64,000 nt of DNA from Streptomyces sp. NBC_00448. Lineage in GTDB: Bacteria; Actinomycetota; Actinomycetes; Streptomycetales; Streptomycetaceae. Position numbers and translations under genes: made by a program. Location of the stretch: assembly GCF_036014115.1 (NCBI RefSeq), contig NZ_CP107913.1:8611501-8675500 (forward strand), in the 5' to 3' direction. Below, piece by piece: positions 31,026 to 40,126 of this stretch. The notes under the pieces were generated by a model. It searched no databases. It worked only from the letters and a program-made list of their open reading frames with translations, and was not told the origin of the DNA. Position 1 is the first letter of the stretch; each line of letters opens with the position of its first letter.

Positions 31026-32978
31026 TCAGTCGAAGGTCTCCACGAACTCCTGCGGCGGGCCCAGCTCCGGCCGGTCGCGCAGCTCGATCCGGTCGCCGAA
31101 GCGCTCCAGTTCGAGCACCGTCACGGTGTTGCCGCCCGCGGCCAGCAGCGGCGCGGGCACGTACAGCGTCAGTTGCGGACCGATCTCCCAATAGCGGCCC
31201 AGCAGCGTGCCGTTGACCCAGGCGAAGCCCTTGCCGAAGCCGGGGAAGGCGAGGAAGGTGTCGGCGGGCCGCGGCACGCTGAACGACGCGACGGCGAAGC
31301 CCGCGCCGCCCGAGGGCGGGGCCGCGTCCGGCGCGATCCGCACGTCGTCCGGCGACCATTCGTCCAGCGGGAGTTCGCACATCTCCCAGCCGTGCACCAG
31401 CCGCCGCTCGACGCGGACCCCGCCGAGGATGCCCTTGCCCTGGCCCAGCAGCGGGCCGTAGTTGATCCGGCCCTGGTTCTCCACCAGCAGTTCGAGCCGG
31501 ACCCGCTGCCCGGTGCCCTCGACGGCCAGCGAGCCGGTCTCCTGGTCGATCACGCCCAACGGCACCCCGTCGGCGAAGACCTGCGCCCGGTCGTGCAGTC
31601 CGGTCACCGTCAACTCGCAGCTGCCGTGCGGCAGTCGCGGCCACGCCCGGTACAGCACCAAGCCGGAGGGCTGCCCCAGCTCCTCGAAGCTCATCGGGTA
31701 CGGCGAGCGCACCGCCGTGGACATCGCGGCGAGCCCGCCGAGCAGACCCGCGCCCTGCCGCACCGGCAGGTCGCGCGGGGCGAGCAGTTCGGCCGGCGGC
31801 GGCAGCGGGCGATCCCGTACCTCGGACGCCGCGGCGCCGTCCTGCGTCCCGGCGGCCACCGCCCGCAGCCGCTCCCGCAGCGCGAAGAACTTCGCCCCGA
31901 CCGCGCCGTGTTCGGCGATCGGCGCGTCGGAGTCATAGCTGGTGACGGTCGGCTGGAAGCGGGTGCCGTCATGGTTGGCGCCCGCCCACAGGCCGAAGTT
32001 GGTGCCGCCGTGCGCCATGTAGAGGCTCACCGAGCCGCCCTCGTCCAGGATCTCGCCGAGCGCGCCCGCCGCGCTGTCGGCCGAGCGGACGTGGTGCGGG
32101 TCGCCCCAGTGGTCGAACCAGCCGTTCCAGAACTCGGCGCAGACGAACGGCTCGTCGGCCCGGCGCTCGCGCAGCAGCCGCGCCGCCTGCCCGGCCCGCG
32201 AGCCGAACGTCGCGGTGGTCAGCACCCCTGGCAGCGAACCGCCGTCCTGCATCAGCTCGGTCGGGCCGTCCGCCGTGCACAGCAACTCGCTGATCCCGCG
32301 ATCCACCAGCGCGTCCCGCAGCCACTCCAGATAGTCGGTGTCGTCGCCGTAGCTGCCGTACTCGTTCTCCACCTGCACGGCGACCACCGGCCCGTCGTAC
32401 GCCGCCTGCGCCGCCGCGATCTTCGGCACCACGACGTCGAACCAGCGCGCCACCTCGTCCAGGAACAGCCGCTGCGAGGTGCGCGGCCGCAGCCCGGGCA
32501 TGCCGGTCAGCCACGAGGGCAGCCCGCCGTTGTCCCACTCCGCGCAGATGTACGGGCCCGGGCGGACGATCACGTCCAGGCCGGCGTCCTGCGCGAGGTC
32601 GAGGAACCGTGCGAGGTCGCGCGGACCGTCGAAGCGGGGCGCCGACCGGCGCGGCTGGTGGAAGTTCCACGGAACGTACGTGTCCACGGTGTTGAGGCCC
32701 AGCGCGGCCAACCGGGCCAGCCGGTCCGCCCATTGAGCCGGGTGCACCCGGAAGTAGTGCAGCGACCCGGCGAGTATCCGGTGCGGCTCGCCGTCCCGCA
32801 GGAGTTCGCCCCGCGGGTAGGACAGGATCGGGGCGGGTGGCTGCGCCGGGCTCCCGACCGGGACCACGGCGGCCGTCGCGTCCCGCTGATCGGCAGTGTC
32901 CCGCTGATCGGCGTCCACGCCCACCGCCATCCCGCGGAATGATACCGATACCGTCCGGTCCACCGCCGACTTCGCCAT
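31026..32978 (-). CDS. Glycoside hydrolase family 35 beta-galactosidase
   Basis: A 650-residue GH35 enzyme. The (beta/alpha)8 domain starts near residue 55; the proton donor is Glu206 in VQVENEYGSYG and the nucleophile Glu282 in VCAEFWNGWFDHWG, and SLYMAHGGTNFGLWAG is also characteristic. A C-terminal jelly-roll region (about 420-650) follows. The ATG at 32978 is preceded by AGGGAG at good spacing. No signal peptide is seen, so it should be cytoplasmic and act on imported galactosides. The gene diverges from a LacI regulator and is close to a secreted GH101 enzyme that releases Gal-beta-1,3-GalNAc, which GH35 enzymes can split; this link is inferred. An unusual feature is the poorly conserved, Asp/Ala-rich first 50 residues. 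Confidence 0.93.
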   Translation of the reverse strand: MAKSAVDRTVSVSFRGMAVGVDADQRDTADQRDATAAVVPVGSPAQPPAPILSYPRGELLRDGEPHRILAGSLHYFRVHPAQWADRLARLAALGLNTVDTYVPWNFHQPRRSAPRFDGPRDLARFLDLAQDAGLDVIVRPGPYICAEWDNGGLPSWLTGMPGLRPRTSQRLFLDEVARWFDVVVPKIAAAQAAYDGPVVAVQVENEYGSYGDDTDYLEWLRDALVDRGISELLCTADGPTELMQDGGSLPGVLTTATFGSRAGQAARLLRERRADEPFVCAEFWNGWFDHWGDPHHVRSADSAAGALGEILDEGGSVSLYMAHGGTNFGLWAGANHDGTRFQPTVTSYDSDAPIAEHGAVGAKFFALRERLRAVAAGTQDGAAASEVRDRPLPPPAELLAPRDLPVRQGAGLLGGLAAMSTAVRSPYPMSFEELGQPSGLVLYRAWPRLPHGSCELTVTGLHDRAQVFADGVPLGVIDQETGSLAVEGTGQRVRLELLVENQGRINYGPLLGQGKGILGGVRVERRLVHGWEMCELPLDEWSPDDVRIAPDAAPPSGGAGFAVASFSVPRPADTFLAFPGFGKGFAWVNGTLLGRYWEIGPQLTLYVPAPLLAAGGNTVTVLELERFGDRIELRDRPELGPPQEFVETFD

Positions 32979-33041
32979 GCTCGCTCCCTAGTGACGTGCT
33001 CACGGGTGGAGCAACCTCGGGGGAACTGTTGCACAGGATGA

Positions 33042-33052
33042 TATCGATGCCA
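33042..33052. promoter_or_regulatory. Candidate LacI-family operator word, copy 1
   Basis: TATCGATGCCA, 10 bases from a CACAGG word start at 33032, lies in the divergent region between the GH35 and LacI genes. The same 11-base word, also preceded by CACAGG, occurs upstream of GH101. It overlaps a minus-strand TATCAT that could be a -10. Confidence 0.45.
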
Positions 33053-33209
33053 AGCCCGGCCCGTGCCGGGTGCCTGGCGGCCCCTGGGCGGCCCCTCTCC
33101 GGGGCCAGGGTGCCCTTCGCGGGCGGCGGCCACCCCCGAGGGGCGCTCGGCCGCACGGGAGGGTGGCGGATGGGACCGTTATCATCGAGGGGAGGAGCGG
33201 AAGGGGCCC

Positions 33210-34241
33210 ATGGAGAAGCAGAGCGGGCGCGAGAGCGTACGGCCGCCGGGGATGACGGACGTCGCGCGGGTCGCGGGAGTGTCCGCGCAGACGGTCTCCC
33301 GGGCGCTGGCCGGGCACCCTAACGTGCAGGAGAAGACCCGGGCGAAGGTGCTGGCCGCGGTGGAGCAGCTCGGCTACCGGCGGAACAACGCCGCCCGCAT
33401 GCTCTCCTCGGGCCGCAGCCGCACCATCGGCGTGGTCACCCTGCAGACCAGCTTCTACTCGCGTACCGCGCTCACCTCGGGGATCGAGCACGCCGCGCAG
33501 GCCGCCGGGTACGCGGTGAGCACCGCCACCACCGCGTCGCTGGACACCTCCGCGATCGAGGGTGCGCTGCAGCGGCTGGCCGACCAGCACGTGGAGGGCG
33601 TGATCCTCGCGGTGCCCCTCATCCATGTCTCGCGGCAGATCGAGCAGTTGACCGGTGCGGTGCCCACCATCACCATCGACGGCTCGCGCACCTCGGCGAC
33701 TGAGGTGGTCGCCGTCGACCAGTCGCTCGCCGCGCGGCTCGCGACGCGGCACCTGCTCGACCTGGGCCACGAGACGGTGTGGCACGTGTCCGGGCCCGGG
33801 CAGTGGCTGGACGCGGCGAGCCGCGCGGCCGGCTGGCGGGCCGAGCTGGAGGCCGCCGGGCGTACGGTCCCGCCGGAGCTGGCGGGGGACTGGTCGCCCG
33901 CGTCCGGCTACCGCAACGGCCTGATCCTGGGCCGCATCCCCGACGTCACCGCGGTGTTCGTGGCGAGCGACGAGATGGCGTTCGGCGTGATCAGGGCGCT
34001 GCACGAACTCGGGCGCGGGGTGCCGGACGACATCTCCGTGGTCGGGGTCGACGACATCGCGCTCGCCGAGTACTGCTCGCCCTCGCTGACCACGGTCGCG
34101 CAGCCGTTCGCTGAGATGGGGGCGCTCGCGGTGGCGCACCTGGTCCGCGCGATCGCCGAGCCGGGCGCCGCTCCCGAACCCGCTTCCGTGGAGCCCACGT
34201 TGGTGGTCCGCGCGAGCACTGCTCCCGTCAGGGTGCGCTGA
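33210..34241 (+). CDS. LacI-family transcriptional regulator
   Basis: A 343-residue regulator with LacI-type HTH (residues 15-57: MTDVARVAGVSAQTVSRAL, then the hinge helix AARMLSSGRS) and a periplasmic-binding-protein-like sensor domain (GVDDIALAEYCSPSLTTV is conserved). The ATG at 33210 follows GGAGGAGCGGAAGGGG; longer upstream frames are rejected. It sits between the divergent GH35 gene and the co-oriented GH101 gene, so it most likely represses both in the absence of a galactoside or GalNAc-containing sugar. A shared 11-base word upstream of both targets (33042 and 34479) is the candidate operator. Confidence 0.92.
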   Translation: MEKQSGRESVRPPGMTDVARVAGVSAQTVSRALAGHPNVQEKTRAKVLAAVEQLGYRRNNAARMLSSGRSRTIGVVTLQTSFYSRTALTSGIEHAAQAAGYAVSTATTASLDTSAIEGALQRLADQHVEGVILAVPLIHVSRQIEQLTGAVPTITIDGSRTSATEVVAVDQSLAARLATRHLLDLGHETVWHVSGPGQWLDAASRAAGWRAELEAAGRTVPPELAGDWSPASGYRNGLILGRIPDVTAVFVASDEMAFGVIRALHELGRGVPDDISVVGVDDIALAEYCSPSLTTVAQPFAEMGALAVAHLVRAIAEPGAAPEPASVEPTLVVRASTAPVRVR

Positions 34242-34269
34242 CCCTCCGGGGTGGTGGGTGCTGTCGGTT

Positions 34270-34405
34270 GAGGGACCACCCGCCGGTGGTGGGTCGGCCG
34301 CGCCGTTCCCCGCGCCCCTTTTGCCGACCTGAGTGCCCCGTCCTGCCCGTCGAGGGACCACCTACCGGTGGTGGGTTACGCGCGCCGTTCCCCGCGCCCC
34401 CTTTC
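34270..34405. repeat. Two-copy intergenic repeat with internal hairpins
   Basis: Two about 53-base copies (34270-34322 and 34352-34405), 82 bases apart, each hold a hairpin (ACCACC-N4-GGTGGT) followed by CGCGCCGTTCCCCGCGCCCC. Similar GTTCCCCGCGCCCC-bearing elements are, from memory, very common between Streptomyces genes. They lie just after the LacI stop and may act as terminators. Confidence 0.65.
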
Positions 34406-34478
34406 CGGCTGGACCGGGTGCTCATCGGGTGTGTGCGGCGATATCAGGCTTGCTCGCTTGGTTCACAGGCTCTGGTGT

Positions 34479-34489
34479 TATCGATGCCA
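34479..34489. promoter_or_regulatory. Candidate LacI-family operator word, copy 2
   Basis: TATCGATGCCA is repeated here, 58 bases upstream of the GH101 start, with CACAGG at 34464-34469. See copy 1 upstream of the GH35 gene. Confidence 0.45.
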
Positions 34490-34546
34490 TCGCGGCTACA
34501 GTCGGCACCACTTTCGGCTCTCTCCCAGCCCTAGGCGGTAGTTGGC

Positions 34547-37500
34547 ATGACCTCGAGCCCACCCCGTTCACCGCGTCGCAGACGTAGCCGGCGGCTTGCG
34601 ACCGCGGTCGCGTTCCTCGCCTCGCTGACGTTGCTGTCGGTCGGCGTGACCCCCGCGCTGGCGGCGGCGCCGGCCGCGCTGGCGGCCGCGGACCCCGGCA
34701 CACCCATCGACCCGGGCCAGTACAGCCTGGTCGGCGCCGACTCGCAGTCGCCGGCGTATCCGGCGCCGCCGGCGCTGGACGGCACCGCGCTCGCGGCGTT
34801 CGACGACGACACCGGCACGCAGTGGACCGTCGCCTACGACGTCGTGAACGGGGCCGGCGTCGCCAAGACGCCGATGCCGCACTGGCTCACCGTCGACGTG
34901 GGCGGGTCGTTCACCCTCACCGGCCTCGACTACTCCGTGAAGAAGCAGGACAACGGCCCGGTCAAGGACTTCAAGGTCTACGTCACCGACGACCCGGCCG
35001 TCGCGAAGGACCCGAAGGGCGACTGGGGCGCACCCGCCGCCACGGGGTCGTTCCACCAGCCCACCGCCGACACCGAGGTGCAGACGGTCGCGTTCGACAA
35101 GCCGGTCAAGGGCCGTTACGTCAGGTTCGAGGCGGACAGCGCGGTCAACGGCAGCGACAACGCGTCCGTCTCCGAGCTGCGGGTGCGCGCGACCGGCGAC
35201 ACCACGCCCGCGCCGGTGACGCCGCCGCCCCCGGCGCACCCCGCCACCCCGGTGACCCTGTCGCGCGGCGGGCTGAAGGTCCAGGTGGCCAAGGAGTTCC
35301 CGCAGGTCGTGTCGTACGTGATGGACGGCGGCACGCTCGGCGGGCAGCCGTCGGTGCTGGACACGTTCGACATCAACGGCAAGGCGCACACCGCGACCAC
35401 CGCGACGCGCGTCACGGGCGACACCGCGACGTACACCTCCACCTTCGCCGACCTGCCGAACGTCACCATCACCTCGGCGATCACCGTGACCGCGAAGAAG
35501 ACCGTGGTGTTCGAGGTGAAGAAGATCGCCGGCAGTGCGGCCCGCACCGTGGACGAGCTGTCGATCCCGGACCAGTCGCTGGTGTCGGTCGACACCTCCG
35601 ACCCGCACGCGAACCTGGCCCGTACCAGGATCTCCACCGACTCCACCACGACCGCCGACCAGTTCATCGCGGTCACCGGTGCCACCACGCCGGACGCGGC
35701 GTCGGTCGGCACCCCCTACGGCTTCGTCGCCGACTCCCGGCTGTCCGCAGGGCTGCTCACCGACGCCACCGACGACGCCGCGCAGGACAACAACGACAAC
35801 GGCAACACCCGGCTCCAGTCGCGGATCGTGGACGCGGGCGGCGGCGCCCGGCGCGCGGAGCTGTCGGTCGGCAACTACACCTACGCGGCCAAGGGCGCGA
35901 CCGACCCGCGGGTGGCGACGTACACGCTGCCGAAGACCACGGTGGTGCTGGCCGGGGACGCCAACGGCGACGGCCAGGTGACCTGGGAGGACGGCGCGAT
36001 CGCCTACCGGAACGCGATGACGCGCCCGCTGGGCGCGGACCGGGTCCCGGAACGCGTGGTGCAGCACATCCCGTTCAACTTCGCCAGCGAGGCGACCAAC
36101 CCGTTCCTGAAGACGCTCGACAACGTCAAGCGGATCTCGCTCGCCACCGACGACCTCGGCCAGTGGGTGCTGGAGAAGGGCTACGCCAACGAGGGCCACG
36201 ACTCCGGGCACCCGGACTACGGCGGCGACTACAACGTGCGGGCCGGCGGTTTGAGCGACCTCGACCAACTCGCCGCCCAGGGCGCGAAGTACAACGCCGA
36301 CCTGGCCGTGCACGTCAACGTCACCGAGGCGTACCCGCAGGCGAAGCACTTCAGCTCCGGCCTGGTCCAGGGCCAGGTCAACGGCTGGGACTGGCTCAAC
36401 CAGTCGTACCACATCGACCAGCGCACCGACCTGGGCAGCGGCGCGATCCTCGACCGCTTCAAGGAGCTGCGCAAGGAAGCGCCCGGCATCAAGACCGTCT
36501 ACATCGACGCCTACTACTCCAGCGGCTGGCTCGCCGACGAACTCGCCACCCAGTTGCACAAGATGGGCTTCGAGGTCGCCAGCGAGTGGGCGTACAAGTT
36601 CGAGGGCGAGTCGATCTGGTCGCACTGGGCCAGCGACAAGAACTACGGCGGCCCCACCAACAAGGGCATCAACTCCAACATCGTCCGCTTCATCGGCAAC
36701 ACCGACCGTGACGTGTGGAACGTCGACCCGCTGCTCGGCGGCTCCGACATCAAGGAGTTCGAGGGCTGGACCGGCCAGGACGACTGGAACGCCTTCTACA
36801 GCAACATCTTCACCGAGAACCTGCCCACCAAGTTCCTCCAGCACTACCAGGTGACCGGCTGGGACTTCGGGAAGTCCGCCCGGCTCACCGGCGGGGTCGG
36901 CGTCGCGATGACCGACGGGGTGCGGCAGATCACCATGGGCGGCGCCCTCGTCCTGAAGGGCGACAGCTACCTGCTGCCGTGGGGCGAGGCCAAGGGCGGC
37001 GACGGCACCTCCTCGCCGAGCGACGCCGACAAGATGTACGCCTTCAGCGCGTCGGGCGGCACCCACACCTTCGGGCTCACCGCGCAGTTCGCCCGCGACC
37101 GGCACTTCACCCTCTACCGGCTCACCGACACCGGCCGGGTCAAGGCCGCCGACATCACCCCGTCCGGTGGCCAGGTCACCCTGACCACCACCAAGAACCA
37201 GCCGTACGTCCTGGTGCCGACCGGCGGCAAGGCCCCGCACACGGACGTGGACTACGGCCAGGGCAGCGGCCTGTCCGACCCGGGCTTCAACGCGGGCGAC
37301 CTGACCGCCTGGCACCCGACCGGCGGCGCGGCCGTCGCGCGCACCACCAACGGCGACAACGTCGCCCGCCTCGGCACCGGCGCCGCGTCCGGCATCTCCC
37401 AGCAGGTCAAGGGACTGAAGGCCGGGAAGACCTACACGCTCAGCGCCGACGTCGAGATCGCCAAGGGGCAGCGGCGCGCCGTCACCCTCGGCGTCAGCGG

Positions 37501-39118
37501 CGGCAAGCAGCCCGCCGCGAACACCTTCGACACCACACCCGCGCCCAACGAGGTCGCGGCCGACGCCAAGGAGGGGACGTACGCCCAGCGCGCCTCGGTC
37601 ACCTTCACCGCACCGCCCGGCGGCCGGGTCACCGTCGCCATCGGCGCCGCCGCGGGCGACGCGGCGGTCACCCTGGACGACGTGCGGCTGATGGCCGACA
37701 GCACCGTCCCGCTGCCCAAGGCCGGCAGCAAGGCGGACGGCGGCACCCTCGTCGCGAGCGAGGACTTCGAGGGGAACCAGCCCGGCTGGGGCCCCTTCGT
37801 GAAGGGCGACGCGGGAGGCGTCACCGACCCGCGCACCAGCATCAGCGACCTGCACGCGCCCTACAGCCAGAAGACCTGGAAGAACACCTACGCCCCCTAC
37901 AACTCCGGCACCCTCAAGGGTCAGGCGGTGGACGACGTCATCGGCGGCGACCACTCGCTGAAGGCCCACGAGGAGAACACCGGACTGGTCTACCGCACCG
38001 TGCCGGCGACCGTGCCGTTCACCGCCGGGCACCAGTACCGGGTGTCGTTCAGGTACCAGACCAACGTGGACGGGCAGTGGGCCTGGGTGACGGGCGCCGA
38101 CACCGTCGGCGGCGGCAAGGTCACGTCGAAGGACGTCACCCGCGACACCCTCGACCCGGCGCTGGACACCGCCACCTACAGCAAGGACATCGTGGCCGGG
38201 TGCGGTGACACCTGGGTGGGCCTGCGCAAGCTCGGCGGGGCTTCCGGCACGGACTTCGTGCTGGACGACTTCACCGTCACCGACCTCGGCCCCTCGGCCA
38301 CCGGGCCGGCCTGCGCGAGCGTCACGGTGCCGCCCACCGCGGAGTTGAGCCCCGGGGTGCCGAGCGAGTACGCCACCACCTTCACCAACAGCGAGACCAC
38401 CGACGCCACCGGTGTGCGGATGACGCTCGACGGGCTGCCCGCCGGCTGGACCGCCGAAGTGGAGAAGCAGGGCGGCAACGCCTTCGCGGCCGTCAAGCCC
38501 GGCGCGAGCGCGACCACCACCTGGCTGATCACCGCGCCGGCCGGTGCGGCGGGCACCTCGGCGAGCTGGAAGGCCACCGCCTCCTACACCAACGGCGGCG
38601 CCACCAAGACCGTCGCCACCGACGCCAAGGCGACGGTCGCCTCCCGCGCGCTGCTCTCGCCCGGCTCCATGACCGCCACCGCCGACTCCGAGAACCTCTC
38701 CTCCGACCCGACCGAAGGCCCGGTCGCCAACGTGCTCGACGGCGACCCCGGCACCATCTGGCACACCGACTACACCAACTCGGAGGCGCCCTACCCGCAC
38801 TGGGTCACCCTGAAGCTGTCCGGACCCGCCGACGTCGACGGCTTCGGCTACCTCGACCGCCAGAGCGGCGGCCTCAACGGCCGGATCGGTGACTACGAGA
38901 TCGCGGTCTCCGACGACGGCACCACCTGGCAGACCGTCACCCACGGCACCCTCGTGGACTCCCCGCAGACGCAGCAGATCAACTTCACCCCGGTCAGGGC
39001 CTCCTACGTCCGCTTCACCGGGCTGAACGCGCTCAACGGCCTGCCGTTCGCGGCCGCCGCCGAGATGCGGGTCTACGGGTCGTACGCCAACCCGCCGGTG
39101 GGCTACCCGCCGCAGTAG
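34547..39118 (+). CDS. Secreted GH101 endo-alpha-N-acetylgalactosaminidase with CBM32-like modules
   Basis: A 1523-residue secreted enzyme. An Arg-rich, Tat-like signal (RRRRSRRLATAVAFLASL) ends near an ALA-AA cleavage site. An F5/8-type (CBM32-like) domain spans about 55-215, then a supersandwich region, and a TIM barrel (about 510-830) with probable nucleophile Asp654 (VYIDAYYSSGW) and acid/base Glu680 (ASEWAYKFEGE). Further beta-sandwich modules, a NEW3-like domain (about 1260-1360) and a second F5/8 domain (about 1370-1520) follow. A Ca-binding-like loop, GDANGDGQVTWED, lies near 470. The family releases the disaccharide Gal-beta-1,3-GalNAc from mucin-type O-glycans. It follows the LacI gene on the same strand, with repeats and a possible operator between. 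Confidence 0.92.
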   Translation: MTSSPPRSPRRRRSRRLATAVAFLASLTLLSVGVTPALAAAPAALAAADPGTPIDPGQYSLVGADSQSPAYPAPPALDGTALAAFDDDTGTQWTVAYDVVNGAGVAKTPMPHWLTVDVGGSFTLTGLDYSVKKQDNGPVKDFKVYVTDDPAVAKDPKGDWGAPAATGSFHQPTADTEVQTVAFDKPVKGRYVRFEADSAVNGSDNASVSELRVRATGDTTPAPVTPPPPAHPATPVTLSRGGLKVQVAKEFPQVVSYVMDGGTLGGQPSVLDTFDINGKAHTATTATRVTGDTATYTSTFADLPNVTITSAITVTAKKTVVFEVKKIAGSAARTVDELSIPDQSLVSVDTSDPHANLARTRISTDSTTTADQFIAVTGATTPDAASVGTPYGFVADSRLSAGLLTDATDDAAQDNNDNGNTRLQSRIVDAGGGARRAELSVGNYTYAAKGATDPRVATYTLPKTTVVLAGDANGDGQVTWEDGAIAYRNAMTRPLGADRVPERVVQHIPFNFASEATNPFLKTLDNVKRISLATDDLGQWVLEKGYANEGHDSGHPDYGGDYNVRAGGLSDLDQLAAQGAKYNADLAVHVNVTEAYPQAKHFSSGLVQGQVNGWDWLNQSYHIDQRTDLGSGAILDRFKELRKEAPGIKTVYIDAYYSSGWLADELATQLHKMGFEVASEWAYKFEGESIWSHWASDKNYGGPTNKGINSNIVRFIGNTDRDVWNVDPLLGGSDIKEFEGWTGQDDWNAFYSNIFTENLPTKFLQHYQVTGWDFGKSARLTGGVGVAMTDGVRQITMGGALVLKGDSYLLPWGEAKGGDGTSSPSDADKMYAFSASGGTHTFGLTAQFARDRHFTLYRLTDTGRVKAADITPSGGQVTLTTTKNQPYVLVPTGGKAPHTDVDYGQGSGLSDPGFNAGDLTAWHPTGGAAVARTTNGDNVARLGTGAASGISQQVKGLKAGKTYTLSADVEIAKGQRRAVTLGVSGGKQPAANTFDTTPAPNEVAADAKEGTYAQRASVTFTAPPGGRVTVAIGAAAGDAAVTLDDVRLMADSTVPLPKAGSKADGGTLVASEDFEGNQPGWGPFVKGDAGGVTDPRTSISDLHAPYSQKTWKNTYAPYNSGTLKGQAVDDVIGGDHSLKAHEENTGLVYRTVPATVPFTAGHQYRVSFRYQTNVDGQWAWVTGADTVGGGKVTSKDVTRDTLDPALDTATYSKDIVAGCGDTWVGLRKLGGASGTDFVLDDFTVTDLGPSATGPACASVTVPPTAELSPGVPSEYATTFTNSETTDATGVRMTLDGLPAGWTAEVEKQGGNAFAAVKPGASATTTWLITAPAGAAGTSASWKATASYTNGGATKTVATDAKATVASRALLSPGSMTATADSENLSSDPTEGPVANVLDGDPGTIWHTDYTNSEAPYPHWVTLKLSGPADVDGFGYLDRQSGGLNGRIGDYEIAVSDDGTTWQTVTHGTLVDSPQTQQINFTPVRASYVRFTGLNALNGLPFAAAAEMRVYGSYANPPVGYPPQ

Positions 39119-39134
39119 GGCGGACGCACGGAAA

Positions 39135-39172
39135 CCGGGGTGGCCGCTCTTCACGGAGAGCGGCCACCCCGG
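39135..39172. terminator. Strong bidirectional terminator
   Basis: A perfect 16-bp stem (CCGGGGTGGCCGCTCT with its complement) and 6-base loop separate GH101 from the converging MauE-like gene. Confidence 0.85.
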
Positions 39173-39230
39173 GCGCGGTTCCGGCAGCCGCGGTTCGCCC
39201 GGGGCGCGGGTCCCGCGAGGGCGGGCCGGG

Positions 39231-40115
39231 TCAGGCCATCCGCAGCGGCTTGTGCAGCCCGGACAGCTCCAGCAGGTCCACCGGCACGACCTCCTGGGTG
39301 CGGTCGTCGATCACCGACACCCGCACCGCGGGGCTCGGGTTCGCGTCCCTGGTCGCCTGGTCGTCCAGCGCGAACAGCACGTTCACCGGCCGCGCGCCGC
39401 CCGCGTCGTGGTGCACGCCGGCGAACCGCAGCACCCGCCAGCCCTCGTCGTCCCAGGAGTCCAGGAGCGCGGAACGGACGATCGGCGCCGACGCCTGCCA
39501 GGCGAGCGAGCGCTCCAGCAGTTCCACCGACGCCTCGACGGGCACCCAGCCGCGCGGGCCGGCCGGCAGCGGAGTGCCGAAGACCCGCAGCCGCAGCCGC
39601 CGCAGCGGCATCCACACCCGGTCCAGGTCGGTGGACAGGGCGAGCAGGCCCGCCGCGGCCACCGCGGCCACCAGCACCGACCAGCCCGGGTCCCGGGCCA
39701 GCCGCGACCACCAGGCGGTGCCCGCGAAGGCCGCGGCCACCCCGCCGGCCAGCACCGCGCCGGCCCGCAGGAACGAGCGCACGCCGATCGGACCCTCGTC
39801 ACGGGCGCTGCAACCGCAGGAGGACTGCGGCGCGGTCGCCTTCGCATAGCCGAGGTAGCCGGTGAAGCCCGCCCCGAGCAGCGCGGTGGCCGCGCCGGGC
39901 AGGAGCGTGCCGGGGGCGGCCAGCAGGCCCGCGGCCACCACGAGTTCGACGGCCCCCACCGCGCGCAGCGCGAACGCCGCCCGGTGGCCGTTGCCGAGCA
40001 CCCGCACGAGTACGGTGTTCGCCGCCACCTGCGCGGTGCGCCGGCCCAGCAGCTTGGCCGCGCCGCTCACCGCGAGCAGCACACCGCACACCAGGGGAGC
40101 GAGGTCGAGGATCAT
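39231..40115 (-). CDS. MauE/DoxX-like redox-associated membrane protein
   Basis: About 294 residues. The first 190 hold four to five hydrophobic segments resembling the MauE/DoxX family (MILDLAPLVCGVLLAVSGAAK), with a Cys pair in SSCGCSARD between helices; the remainder is a soluble region of unknown fold. MauE-type proteins are thought to support disulfide formation in Cys-rich exported partners, as in methylamine dehydrogenase. The ATG at 40115 has GAGGAG at good spacing and lies 11 bases after the upstream stop, so this is the last gene of a three-gene operon whose first product has 16 cysteines. That context argues for a disulfide role. No methylamine dehydrogenase subunits are nearby. 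Confidence 0.8.
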   Translation of the reverse strand: MILDLAPLVCGVLLAVSGAAKLLGRRTAQVAANTVLVRVLGNGHRAAFALRAVGAVELVVAAGLLAAPGTLLPGAATALLGAGFTGYLGYAKATAPQSSCGCSARDEGPIGVRSFLRAGAVLAGGVAAAFAGTAWWSRLARDPGWSVLVAAVAAAGLLALSTDLDRVWMPLRRLRLRVFGTPLPAGPRGWVPVEASVELLERSLAWQASAPIVRSALLDSWDDEGWRVLRFAGVHHDAGGARPVNVLFALDDQATRDANPSPAVRVSVIDDRTQEVVPVDLLELSGLHKPLRMA

Positions 40116-40126
40116 CGCGCCGCTCC

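Noticed and set aside
34568-39154. Minus-strand open frame covering the whole GH101 gene
   Set aside because: Antisense shadow; the plus-strand protein has signal peptide, catalytic residues and carbohydrate-binding modules.
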